Below, in pieces: positions 24,001-35,400 of a DNA stretch of 64,000 bases. The translations under genes and the position numbers were made by a program. Origin of the DNA: Pratylenchus scribneri. Its lineage: Eukaryota > Nematoda > Chromadorea > Rhabditida > Pratylenchidae. The first letter of the stretch is position 1. Each line of letters starts with the position of its first letter. The notes under the pieces are model-generated. The model made no database searches, had not been told where the DNA came from, and worked only from the letters and a program-made list of their open reading frames with translations. The stretch covers positions 62,001 through 126,000 of the forward strand of contig JAQSEB010000045.1 in assembly GCA_030063045.1 (NCBI GenBank), written 5' to 3'.

Positions 24001-27000
24001 TGTTGTTCATTTGATTTTTGCTAATAGCCAAATTCATGGTAATTTTTCCATTTATATTACAAATTAATGCCTTCCATTGTGACAAATTCGTCTGGAAATT
24101 TTTATTTGGGAAGTATTGATGATTATTCCCTTTTGAGTTTTCGGAATTTAACATTTTTTGTGTCGATTCGGATTATATATATTTTCTATAGCAATTTTAT
24201 TTTTTAAACTAGATAATATATAAATTTTTCCTTTTTGAATTTTTTCTATTCACTTTCACTCATCAAAAGCGGAATTTAATCTTTTCATTAAATATCAATT
24301 TTATGTTATCATTGTCACGCCATGAATATGTGAATTAATTAAATAATAAGAGAATATAATTTTACAAAAAAAAAATAAATTAATTTGACAATACGATTTT
24401 AATGGCCTTATATCTTCGACTTTGATTTAGGTTTAGGGGAAGATAAATTTAGAGTAAGATAAGTATTAGAGTCAAAAATAACTAGTGGAAAACATTTCTT
24501 TAATTAGTCACTACTCATTAATCACAAATAAAAAGAAATAACCTGTAAATGGGAGGCTTTACACTCCAATAATAAGAAATCATGACAATAATTTCCCATC
24601 CTCTTTAACAAATCCATTAATGATTGTCGATTGCTCCATTTATTAAATAATATTTTTATAAATTTGTCCATTTCAATTCGCACATCTGTTCCGCCAAATA
24701 TTGAAGAAATTTTGGTTTTTTGATAAGATTCAGGTGTGAAAATCAACTCGAGAAAATTTAAAAGCTGAATAAAATATTTGTAAACGAATATTCGAATTTT
24801 GTTTTTTTTATTTGTTTCTTTGATTTCATATTAAATTTTACAATGTTAAATATTTAATTTGCAAAAAAATTACTGAATTGCAGAAATAAGTACTGAAAAT
24901 ATTCAGAAAAGTTCGTAACGGTTTCGATTTAGTGGTTTGTCCTAGAACCTAAAACCATATATAATCAATCGATAGATCACTCCGAGAAGAATCGATAGAC
25001 AAATATTTTTGCACCATTTCCAATTAGTTTTGAACCGAAAAAAAGGTTTTAACGGTTTTATACACTTAATTTTTAACAAAACTAAAAAATTACATAATAA
25101 TCGATACTTTTTTATGTAATCTAGCGAATTATTTTATGATTTAGATGTCTAATTTAAACCATTAAACCATTATAATCGTTTCTGTATTTCAATTTTTTCT
25201 GCAAATTAAATAGTATCTCTTTATTTTTTTTTTTTAAAAAAATCAAAAATTTTACCTATTATGTATAAATTTTATTTTATCGAAAATCAATTACCTGTTG
25301 ATGCACTTCATCACAATTACCAAAAGTAGAAATTTCTCCTTTTACTGTAAGTGATGATGATTTTTCTACCCAAAATGGTGGCTCATCATCCAGAATGGAC
25401 AAATCTCGAATATGGATAAAAGGCAGGTCCAAATGTGCAAATAAATGTGCAATTTCATTACAGTTAGATGCTAGTGACATTTGTGCCACAAATTTGTATG
25501 GCGCTTTCATACTTTTTGGACTTGCCGATGCTGATCCATATCTGTTATATTTAATTTATTATAGGTATATATCATTTATTTTTAAAGATATTTATTATAT
25601 AATTTTAACTTAGAATATGGTCAGAATAAATCTAAATGAATAAATAAAGACTGTGAATTTTCTTTTAATTTCTCATTCTCTATAATTTTCCTACATTTTG
25701 GGAATATTGAAAAATAATTTTCCTTCTATAATAATTCCTCAACCCAAAATACTCTATTAATTCTTAACCCAAATCTTTATTAAAATTATTTATAATAGGG
25801 AATCTTCTCTGGTTATGGAATTATTGAAATAAAATTATTCCAAATTTATTATCTGAAAAAATGTTCAAAAGAAAGTTAGATAAAATAAAAATTTAAATTA
25901 AATTTTTTAAAAATGCTTATGATGAAAAGAATTTTGATGAGAAAAATATTCGATCATTCTGTATTTTTCATTATTTCCCAATCTTCCAAGGACATTAAAA
26001 AATAAAAGTTCCCATCTCCCTCTCTAATAATTTCACCCTTTTCGGAAGTTTGAAAAATAATTAGGGTATTAGAAAATCATTTAGGATAAAATTTGTCAAC
26101 CTTTTTTTGAAACTATTCTTCCTTTCAAATAAATATATTTCATCTTGTTCAAAATGAGGATCATGTATAAATTTGGCGACTTCAATATTGCTATATTTGT
26201 AGCCATTATCTTCATGAATAACCCATTCTTTATCCGGGCAATTTATATGCGCTCTATTCTCGAATATTTCCACAATTCTATAGCATTTTTCCATTGCATT
26301 CAAATTTTCATTGAGAGTCTAAAATATAAATTATAATTAAAAAACCATTATTTAATGAATTTTTAACATTTTAAATGTCTTAATAAGAATATAGAAATAA
26401 AATTTTTATATTTTCAGATCTAAATTACTAATTTTGCTGATTTAAAATAATTCAAATTTTGGATAAAACATTTTTAATATTAATGTATATTGCTTGAAAT
26501 ATCTATCAAAATAAAAAAGTAAAAATATAATAATAGGCATATAATTGAATGTATAATTATTTTTATCAAATTAATATTTACATATTTATAATTATTCGAA
26601 ATATTAAATTTGATATTTTCCATTTTACTGACAAAAAATATTTTAATATGATTTAAATTTATTTATTTAAAAAAAATTATTTAAGAAAATTTATTTAAAT
26701 AAATTATTTTGATTTTTACGAGACAATTAATATACATTGTCATTGCCATAATCATCAAATGGACGAATTCCAAGCCATTTAGTGAATCGGTAAAATTCAT
26801 TCAAATTTTCATATTCAAATGCCAAAAGTGGATTTTCCCAATCATATATGCAAAGACCGGCCCAGAGTTGACCGTCATTTTGATTTATCCAAATGGCCAT
26901 ATTCGCTTGGGCACAAGGATGTTCGGGGAAATATTGCTGAATTAGTTGATGAAATTTTGGATGGACTAGTGCCAGTCGAAAAAGTTGAGGACGAGAGAAG

Positions 27001-27050
27001 AAAACCAAAATTTGTATCCAATCATCTTCGCATATTTGTATGCTTGACAT
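21065..27050 (-). CDS. F-box-like protein, 8 exons, 586 aa
   Basis: Exons on the minus strand: 27050-26736, 26318-26101, 25541-25295, 24764-24543, 24091-23873, 22478-22326, 21656-21505, 21299-21065. All junctions are GT-AG, phases agree and the sum is 1761 nt with a final TGA. The first ~45 residues (CEDDWIQILVFFSRPQLFRL, then LVHPKFHQLIQ) fit an F-box-like helix bundle of the type greatly expanded in plant-parasitic nematodes. The rest is charged and aromatic, with no motif I recognise; 'W(R)xFYYGSMEM' style segments may be substrate-binding repeats. If the F-box reading is right, it would link targets to an SCF ubiquitin ligase. There is no signal peptide. Intron 5 carries a hAT element. 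The F-box assignment is moderate; the gene model is strong. Confidence 0.75.
22592..23415. mobile_element. Non-autonomous hAT element, 824 bp, with 8-bp target duplication
   Basis: The ends TAGAGACCGGC and GCCGGTCTCTA are perfect inverted repeats, flanked by the exact 8-bp duplication GTATGAAC (22584-22591 and 23416-23423), the hAT signature. Both subterminal regions are packed with gcggttttgcggtattt-type phrases in both orientations. The centre keeps a fragment of a BED zinc finger (see 23003-23200). No catalytic transposase region remains. Confidence 0.92.
23003..23200 (+). pseudogene. BED zinc-finger remnant of a hAT transposase
   Basis: The frame reads a Trp followed by ENAKCIECNILLKTSHRS, KTALKVHLFPNKHKESEY: the BED pattern Cys-x2-Cys, then Leu-x2-His-x5-His. 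In hAT transposases this N-terminal domain binds the element's ends. Downstream dimerisation and catalytic regions are absent, so this is a relic inside the 824-bp element. Confidence 0.65.
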
Positions 27051-27408
27051 TTTTAATCTGAAATATTTTATTAAATTTTAAATATTATTAATATCAAAAT
27101 TCTATGAGAAAATCGCCCCATGCTCTAAATTATAGATAAAGAGTATAGAGCCCATATTCGCTTTTTGGAATATTATTCAGCGACATTAATCCTTTTGTAA
27201 AATTTTATTTGCGTAATTGGAAAATTTTACTTACTCTGCAAAACAATTTTTAATAATTGTTTTAATATAATCCTTGCAATAATATCAGAATTATTTTAAA
27301 TTAGCATTAGATATTAATTTCAGGTTAATTTAAATAATTTCGGGAATTTTTTCTTTATTTTCATAAACCATAAATTTAATTAATTCTTTAATTAATATAA
27401 GAGGCAAC

Positions 27409-27632
27409 TAGAGACCGTCAAAATATCATCTGCGGGATTCCGGACCGGATTTCGAATTGGGTAAATTTGGGCCGGATCAAGCAAAAAAGCTCCGGATTTG
27501 ACCGGATTTTTAAAAATATCATAAAATGTGCCGGATTCCGGACCGGATACAGTTATAAAATTTTTTCTCCGGTTCCGGATTCTGGCAAAAATGGCCGGAT
27601 CCGGCAAAAATCCGGTCCGGTGCCGGTCTCTA
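27409..27632. mobile_element. hAT MITE, 224 bp, with 8-bp target duplication
   Basis: The ends TAGAGACCG and CGGTCTCTA match those of the 824-bp element at 22592, and the flanks are the exact duplication GAGGCAAC (27401-27408 and 27633-27640). The body is saturated with ccggat/ccggac phrases (about fifteen). No coding capacity. It lies just upstream of the F-box-like gene. Confidence 0.92.
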
Positions 27633-27757
27633 GAGGCAACCCGCAAAAAATATTATAAAATTTTCCATAGAAGAAACGGGGAAACTGTATTATTTTCTTT
27701 TTTATATAATTTTAGTAAATTTTTGACAATTATTTACTTTGGGGATAATTTAGTGGA

Positions 27758-28336
27758 TGTCGCGAATTCTCGCGAATTGCACATTAAAATGTGCAAAATA
27801 ATAAAATAATTATTATAAAAAATAAATTGTGCAAAAGCTGCAAAATTTGCAGCAAAATTTCCCAATCAATCACCCAAATCGCTCAATGCCGATTTGGGCA
27901 AAAAACTACCCAAACCGCCAATTTTGCTCATCATGTTCTTTTACGACCGGCTTTTCCCCCTTCTTTTCCCATTGGCGCGGCATCAGGCAAAAACTCCGAA
28001 TGGCTGCGCTGCTTCTTCCCTTGCTCTTCTCCAATGTGCCCCTTCAAGAAAAAGCAACCATGCCCATGCACAAATCCTGCTTGCCCCCTTTGGCCTCGGC
28101 AGTTCTGCCCAATTGTTCACAAATTGCTGATGGATGAACCAACCCCGAGGGCCCAAATTATGACTATAAATACCACCCTTGATTATAAACAAATCAGTCC
28201 ACACACACACTTTACCATCAAATATTGTAAATATTTCATAGGGCAAAAGGAATAAATCTAATTATTTGGAGTCTACTAAATATTATTAGAAAGCCAATAT
28301 TTATTGGAATTTATTCGGACTTAACCATTCCGAACA
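27758..28336 (+). repeat. 5' LTR
   Basis: 579 bp, starting TG and ending CA. It contains a TATA-like tataaata at 28165-28172, consistent with a promoter. It matches the 3' LTR at a constant offset of 2335 bp. Confidence 0.93.
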
Positions 28337-28352
28337 TGGTGGCCCCGACTTC
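28337..28352 (+). other. Candidate primer binding site
   Basis: TGGTGGCCCCGAC lies immediately after the 5' LTR. TGG pairs with a tRNA 3' CCA, and the rest predicts an acceptor stem starting GGCCCCG. I cannot assign the tRNA. Confidence 0.6.
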
Positions 28353-28681
28353 AAATTGAATGTGCCCTGCCCTATTTTGTGTGCCGCTTTGGGCGTTGCC
28401 TTTCCTCTTTTGCCTCCCGAGGATCTGCACAAGGCAGAGTTTATTTGGGAAATAAAATTTAAAAATATAAATTTAGCTTAAAAAGCTAAATTATATAAAT
28501 CAAAGGGAAATTAAACCATCCCTAATAAAAATTTAACAATAATTGTAACATTAAATTGTTACAATTTAAAGGCAAGAAAGGGGAAAAGCCAAACGACATT
28601 TGGACTCTGCAATAAACTGTTGTTTATTGTATAAATTGAAAAAGAATTTGAATAAAATTCTTAATAATCGCTCAAGAAGAA

Positions 28682-30136
28682 GTGAAAAATACTTCGTTAG
28701 CCTCAAGCACTGGACAAAACCAGCCTAATATGCATCCAAAGAAGATAAATCTTTGGGATAAGAACTCAAATGAAAGTTCTGTCATATATCCGGCAGTTGA
28801 AACCAAAAAAGCAAAAGGAAAAAAGCGAAGAAGACCAAAGGCAAAGGAAAAAGATGCGAATGCAATCAATAAGCCACAGGGTCCTTGCACCTTTTGCAAT
28901 ACAAATACAAATCATTGGATCGGTGATTGTCCAATTTGCAATATGGTCGACAAAAGAGTTGCCCGAAGGGAACTCAAGAAATGTCTTAAATGCCTTCGGG
29001 CAGGGCATTTCTCTACAAACTGCCATGTTAATTCCTTCAAGTGCGCAAAATGCCAAGGGAAATACAATAGAGCCCTATTTAGAAGGGACCAAGCAAATCC
29101 ACAAATTGGAATGCCCATTCGTACGGGCACGCCTGATTATACAGAAGAAAAGAAAATGTGCGCAGAAAGCGCGACAGCCAAATCAGGCATAAAGGAATTG
29201 CTTATATACTTGGAAACGGAAGTATTTAATCCGTTAAAAATTGGCCTGAAACAAAAGGCACTAGACAGTGGCAGCCACCGATCATACATTACTAAAGATT
29301 TACAAGCCGCATTAGAGCTCAATAGATTATGCCAAGAAAGATTTCTAGTATCTGCTTTCGGCATGAAAAAGGAGAACATGGTCTCCGTTCGAGTTCAATT
29401 TGGTTTTCAAACCAATAAGGGCGCAAAGCTGAACCACTCAGCTAAGGCTATGGCAACTTTGGTAAATTCATTGGCAAATTGCTTCTATGCCACACTGCTG
29501 GAAGAATCTGAATCAAAAATCAAAGCAGTCAATGACACTGATGATATTCTAAATGATCCAGATTATTATTGGCAAGAATCAGAATACGAATATAGCGATG
29601 AAAGTACTGATTCAAATGAAAATGAGTTGCAAGAATTGCATTCATACAATTCAAAAACAATTGGGCTAGTAGGCCAAAACAGTCCAGTGTGCAAACCGAA
29701 AATACAAGAATCTAAAATTGATTCTGGAAAATCTGACTCAGATGAAGAACAGATACTCATTATGGCTCTTCATAATTGGACCCAAATTGTTAATCCGTCC
29801 TTAAATGGTTGGAATGTTGAATTGACTAAAAATAAAATGGTTAGCGCAGAAATACATTTCAATTCAAAGTCGCAATTGAATAATGTGAAAGCAATACAAT
29901 CAAATCTGACTTCTGCTATACATTTAAATATATTTAATTGGAAAAAACGAAAGAGAATCAAAAAATGCTTCAAGAATATTATGGAAAAGAAAGAAAAGAT
30001 TACCCGGAATAAACCAAATGTCAAGCGATATTTGGCAGCAATGTATGATGATGAGAGCTGGAAGGAACTTCCCCTGGAGTGTTCCCCCCGAGTGTCGCGA
30101 ATTCTCGCGAATTGCACATTAAAATGTGCAAAATAA
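28682..30136 (+). CDS. Gag-protease remnant of a BEL/Pao element, ~484 codons
   Basis: The frame opens at a GTG and has no clear ATG, so the N-terminal Gag part is probably deleted. Cys-x2-Cys-x5-His-x4-Cys (CTFCNTNTNHWIGDC) and a classical Cys-x2-Cys-x4-His-x4-Cys (CLKCLRAGHFSTNC) knuckle are present. A third knuckle (CAKCQGKYNRALF) has lost its His and last Cys. A retroviral-type protease motif follows (KALDSGSHRSYI). The next ~250 residues are acidic and unrecognised, and the frame runs 44 bases into the 3' LTR. No reverse transcriptase motif is seen. The protease Asp is kept, but activity is uncertain. Confidence 0.7.
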   Translation: MKNTSLASSTGQNQPNMHPKKINLWDKNSNESSVIYPAVETKKAKGKKRRRPKAKEKDANAINKPQGPCTFCNTNTNHWIGDCPICNMVDKRVARRELKKCLKCLRAGHFSTNCHVNSFKCAKCQGKYNRALFRRDQANPQIGMPIRTGTPDYTEEKKMCAESATAKSGIKELLIYLETEVFNPLKIGLKQKALDSGSHRSYITKDLQAALELNRLCQERFLVSAFGMKKENMVSVRVQFGFQTNKGAKLNHSAKAMATLVNSLANCFYATLLEESESKIKAVNDTDDILNDPDYYWQESEYEYSDESTDSNENELQELHSYNSKTIGLVGQNSPVCKPKIQESKIDSGKSDSDEEQILIMALHNWTQIVNPSLNGWNVELTKNKMVSAEIHFNSKSQLNNVKAIQSNLTSAIHLNIFNWKKRKRIKKCFKNIMEKKEKITRNKPNVKRYLAAMYDDESWKELPLECSPRVSRILANCTLKCAK

Positions 30137-30671
30137 TAAAATAATTATTATAAAAAATAAATTGTGCAAAAGCTGCAAAATTTGCAGCAAAATTTCCCAA
30201 TCAATCACCCAAATCGCTCAATGCCGATTTGGGCAAAAAACTACCCAAACCGCCAATTTTGCTCATCATGTTCTTTTACGACCGGCTTTTCCCCCTTCTT
30301 TTCCCATTGGCGCGGCATCAGGCAAAAACTCCGAATGGCTGCGCTGCTTCTTCCCTTGCTCTTCTCCAATGTGCCCCTTCAAGAAAAAGCAACCATGCCC
30401 ATGCACAAATCCTGCTTGCCCCCTTTGGCCTCGGCAGTTCTGCCCAATTGTTCACAAATTGCTGATGGATGAACCAACCCCGAGGGCCCAAATTATGACT
30501 ATAAATACCACCCTTGATTATAAACAAATCAGTCCACACACACACTTTACCATCAAATATTGTAAATATTTCATAGGGCAAAAGGAATAAATCTAATTAT
30601 TTGGAGTCTACTAAATATTATTAGAAAGCCAATATTTATTGGAATTTATTCGGACTTAACCATTCCGAACA
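30093..30671 (+). repeat. 3' LTR
   Basis: 579 bp, apparently identical to the 5' LTR at 27758-28336, including the TATA-like sequence at 30500-30507. Followed by the target duplication GTGGA. Confidence 0.93.
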
Positions 30672-30676
30672 GTGGA

Positions 30677-32189
30677 GAAGAGAAAATGAGCTAAAATGAC
30701 TAGGGTAATGTCCATGTCCATGTCCACTGGCTTTCGGTTGCCAATGCCACTACCACTAGCCAGTAGCCATTCCGGTCAATAATATTGATTTTGTTGAGGA
30801 AATGTTGCTGGAGGCGAGACTCGTACAAAAAAGAGTGCTTTGCTCTATGATGGAAATTTTGGCATCACTTTGATTCGGTCATTTTGCATATTAATTATAA
30901 AATTGATGTAGTTTGATGTTATCATCTTTTTTATATATTTTAATATACAAAATTTATGTAAAAGATAAATATTTATTTTTTGAAGTCAATGAATAGGTTT
31001 GGCAATTGCTAATTACAATATATTAATATTCATATTCTATAAAGCATAAACTCAATACTCAATATAAAGAATATTTAATTTTAAAAAAAAAATAATTTTA
31101 AAAATTTCTGCCGTTTCATCGGCATTAAAGATTTAGAGAATCGGGCTTCAATGAAATTGAAATTACCATAGGCAGATTTTTTATGGTTTCAAGTTTCAAC
31201 TCAATGGAGAACCTTAACTTTTCTTTTTTCAAATTTCTTCGTGACTTATTTTTCCTTCAGGGCTCAAAATTTTCACAAATTCTAACTCTTCTCGATGAGA
31301 GGAATAAAATAAAATGGCATATCATAAATTAATAGAACTAATAAGGCGAGCAGGTGCCAAATATTTGCCAGAATTTCACTCAATGGGAATATTGCAAAAT
31401 GCAAATTGTAAGAAAAAGATGGAAAAAAAATGGTGGATGTTTTTTTAATTGGAAATTATTCTATCAAAATTTATATATGCCATTTTTGTCATTATTCATT
31501 AATAAAGTATCGTTTTCAAACATAATAATTCTCAAAAAAATTCAAATAATCCCCTCAGAATCAAAATTAGAATTATACCAACGAATTTAGGAATTATTAT
31601 TTTTATAATTTGTCTAAAATATTTGAAATAGGAATTATTATTTTTACAATCTATCTAATATATTTGCAAAATTTTTTAATAATAATTTCTCCTTCATCGG
31701 AAATTGTCATTTTGATTTTTAGTATATTATTCTTAAAAATTGTCGAAAAATATCTTCTAAAAAAATTGACTGGAAATGAGAAGACTTAAAGTTCAAGACC
31801 GATAAATCAAGACAGAAATTTTTTAAGCTAAAAAGTCAGAGTACCGCCAGGAATAAAATTTACCATTTATTCATGCAAAAATGCAAAAATACATTCATTC
31901 CCTTCCTCGAACTATTCATTGTCGTATTAGAATTTGCTTTTTAATACACAATTTGATAATGCGCCAAAGGTCAATTGAACTCTAGTCACAAATGCTCTTC
32001 TATGTTCTATAAATCCCCTATAAAATGAAAAATGTTTGCCAAAATATCCAATTCCAAAAAGCTATAATTAATAAATAGTAAATAAATAATTACGCTTAAT
32101 TTTTAAAAAATTAATTATTATTTGCTATAAATGCATATCCTCTATCAAGAAAACAATTTTATCTTCTCATTAAAATAATTATTATTAAA
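30677..32189. other. Intergenic AT-rich DNA, no gene seen
   Basis: There is a short GC-richer patch with repeated 'tgtccatgtccatgtccact' near 30710-30730. Otherwise AT-rich, with no exon-like frames or RNA genes visible. Confidence 0.4.
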
Positions 32190-32437
32190 AATAATATACG
32201 TATACGTAGATATATAAAATTGAAAAATTTCTAACTCACTCTTTCTGCCCTGCCGTCATTTTTCAAATGCCAACTCATCATTTTTGCTCACCATAAATAT
32301 AAATTTGTTAATTTTAAATTAATTATTCTCATTTGGCTTTATTTTAATTCTCCATTTAATTTTCCACAAAAATATTAATAAATTGTACAATTTCTTTCGT
32401 TTAATTTATTAAAAAATATTATTTTTCCGAGGTCAAA
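32190..32437 (+). promoter_or_regulatory. Promoter region mirrored between the two cathepsin B-like genes
   Basis: Sequence upstream of this start codon is conserved, in opposite orientation, upstream of the paralogue (44963-45225), including tatacgtagatatataaaat and a ~55-bp block with ctttctgccctgccgtcatt. In DNA this A+T-rich, conservation outside the coding region suggests either recent duplication or control elements. Confidence 0.55.
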
Positions 32438-35400
32438 ATGCCCGCATTTCAAGTGGGCATTTTGGCCGAATGGCGTCCAATTCCTTGGGCTCAACGCCAC
32501 GGAGTTCGCCTCTCATTTTATGTTTTCCTCCAAATTTGTTTGGTAATGGTGATGGCAACCATGCGTTTGGAGAAAGTTGATGCCAATGCAGGGTAATATA
32601 TATGCATATTGTTTATTATTTCAATATCGGAAAATAATTTTTAAAAAGTATCAAAAATACATTATTAAAATGGTAAAATTTTTATCAAGTTTTATTTTTT
32701 TTTTAAATAATTTTCTACTATTTTTAAATTTATATTTCCATTCGATCCAATTTTTGCCAATTCTCTCATTAATAAATGTTCAAAAAATATATCTGTTTTT
32801 TAATTTATTTATAGCAATGTTCATCAACAAATTGAAGCATTTGTGGGAAATGCAAATAAACCATCTTTTGTCTTCAATAAGGCCCATAATGGCAATAAAA
32901 CTCAATCATCCGCCGATGTTTTGGAGGAAAAAGCTGCTGCTGGTGGAATGAAGGAAAAGCATGGAACGCCATCCCGATCCCGAGTGAAAAAGAAGGAAAA
33001 TGCTGATGAAGATGTGAAAATAACCGATGGAAAAACAAAAGGGTTGAACAATGGAATTATTGCAAAAGCGCCGCAACATATTGCTGAAAAGGTGGGGATA
33101 ATTGCTGCTGATCCCTATAATTTTGATATGCAGTCAACAGATGACGCAAAGCGCAAGAAGAGGGAAGTTCCCATTGGAGGTTTTGGCATACGTCTTAGCA
33201 AACCTGAATTATGCAAAGAAGATTGTGCTTTGTTGATTATAAATGAATTGAATGAACCTGACATTGATTCTTCCACCACGAAACAATTGTAAGATTTTTG
33301 GGAAAAAAATATAAAGTTTGATATGCATTATTAAATTTGATAAAATTTTATTTTTTGACCAATTATTATTAAATTATTAATTTTATGATTTTTGATTGAT
33401 TAATTAATATTAAGTTATCTAAAAAATTTATAAAAAAAGGCATTTAAGTTTTTCAATTTCAAATAAATTCGATATTAGAAGTCATTGATAGTCATATTAA
33501 AATTTAAAACCGCTAATGATTTTTTTTCTTGCTTTAAAGAATTGAACAATTTTGATTTAATTATTATAAAAAAATTTATTTCTCTTTATTTATTTTAAAA
33601 AACAGCCATATTCGTTGATTCTAACATTAATTTTCCATTAATAAATTTACTATTTTTCCAGCCTTTACATTTGCTATCCATCGCTTTACGATGACAAAGG
33701 ATTTGGACTAACGAAAATTGCGGGTCGTTTCCAACTGAAGCAGGCAAAATCGGATGATAAATTGTGTGACATTTGCAAAGATTGCGATAAAGATCACGCA
33801 AATTGGCATGGAATAAAATTGAATTGGGAGAAAGATTTGGTTACAATTGAGTCATCACTTTGGAATGGAAGGTTTCAATTTGAATATACCTAATTGATAT
33901 ATGAATTAAAACATTTTTAGTAAAATTATAACTGAAATGGTCAAGAATCAATTTGGCGGAAATATTTACAATTTTTTGGATGCATTATTTGAAGAGAGAG
34001 GCGATAAATCGAAAGATATTTTTTGGGGTCAATTATTTGATAATTTACATAATTTATTATTAATATTCAGCTGGAGGTGATCTCACTTTTTTGAATAATC
34101 CAACAATTGAAGAAGGGGCATTCTTTCAAGATTTTAATGGAAATGAAAATGATGCGATCATTTTGCTTCATTTGGATATTTCGGCATCATTGAATTATGT
34201 GAATATGCATGGAAATGAGCAAAATGCATTCAGTATTTGGTTTAATTATTTTTATGTGCCAAATCCTCGTCTGTTATATACACTTGATAAACAAACACGT
34301 TTGAAAATATGTCAGGAAGAAGTGGATGCATTTAATAGAGAAGCGGGAGAATTTTCGGTAAATTGCAAAACAAGTATTTTTGAAAGGAAAAAATATAATC
34401 AACCATTAATAAATATATGTACATAAAATACAATTTTTTTAATTTAAAAGGTAAAGTGTTTAAAGCTAAATCAATATACATTGGAATTATAGAAAATTAA
34501 AAACAATTTTCTATTTAAGTTAATTTGTTTTTTATAGTTTGTAATCATAATTTATTCACTTACAATTAAACAAATATAATTTTTGGAAATTTAATTTTAA
34601 AATAATGTTGACCGATGTAAATATATAAAATCATTAAATTTACAGTTACTTCTGAATTATAATTTCAGTACAAACTTAATGAACGATTCTGCCTTATGAA
34701 TGAGACGGAGAAAAAAAATCTTTTTGGTGTATTACCCGATCCTCCCAGCCCAGATGGCCAAAACCAGACTTGGGGAGGTACCGCAACTGGTCCATTGCCA
34801 TATCCGAAACCTGAAACTCTCGAAGAGGAGAAGAAAAAATACAACATTTTCTATACAATTAAAAGGACTAAAAAGTATGGCATAAACCCATCAAATCGAT
34901 GGAAACGCCAAGTCGAAGAAAAATGCAAAATTTCTATATTCGATGTTCGAGAAAAATTTTCCAAATGCCGTCCATAGTATGTCATATTAAATTTTGAACC
35001 TATTTTTTAATAATTGGTTACATGTAGAGAATTATTATTTTAATTTTATTTTTGAATTAAAATATGTTTAACAATAATGGAATGTTAAGTTAATGTTTAC
35101 CTTACAATTAAATTAAAGTTAAAAGACTGTGGAAGGTAATAATAAAATAAAGAAATAAACATGAGGCCATCGTTATTCTCAAATTTTCTTTATTTTAAAT
35201 ATAATATCATACTATGATTTATATTTATAAAAAAAAATATTGAAAATTTATTAATAAAATATTTTTAATAATTTATTTAATTATAATAAATTTAATTTTT
35301 TAAGCATTTCTCATAAATGGAACAAAGGGAATTGCAATAACATATGGGCAATTGTAACAGCATCTGTTCTTACTGATCGAGCCTGTATTTTTACTTCAAA

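Larger units (their letters stand above)
27758..30671 (+). mobile_element. Non-autonomous BEL/Pao-like LTR retrotransposon
   Basis: The 2914-bp element is bounded by two 579-bp LTRs that begin TGTCGCG and end CCGAACA, and is flanked by the 5-bp duplication GTGGA (27753-27757 and 30672-30676). The interior holds one 484-codon frame with Gag zinc knuckles and an aspartic protease motif. Reverse transcriptase, RNase H and integrase are missing, so it would need help from a complete relative. The LTRs look identical by eye, implying recent insertion. Confidence 0.93.

Noticed and set aside
27791..28255. 154-codon plus-strand frame, repeated identically at 30126-30590
   Set aside because: It lies wholly within the two LTRs and has no protein-family features.
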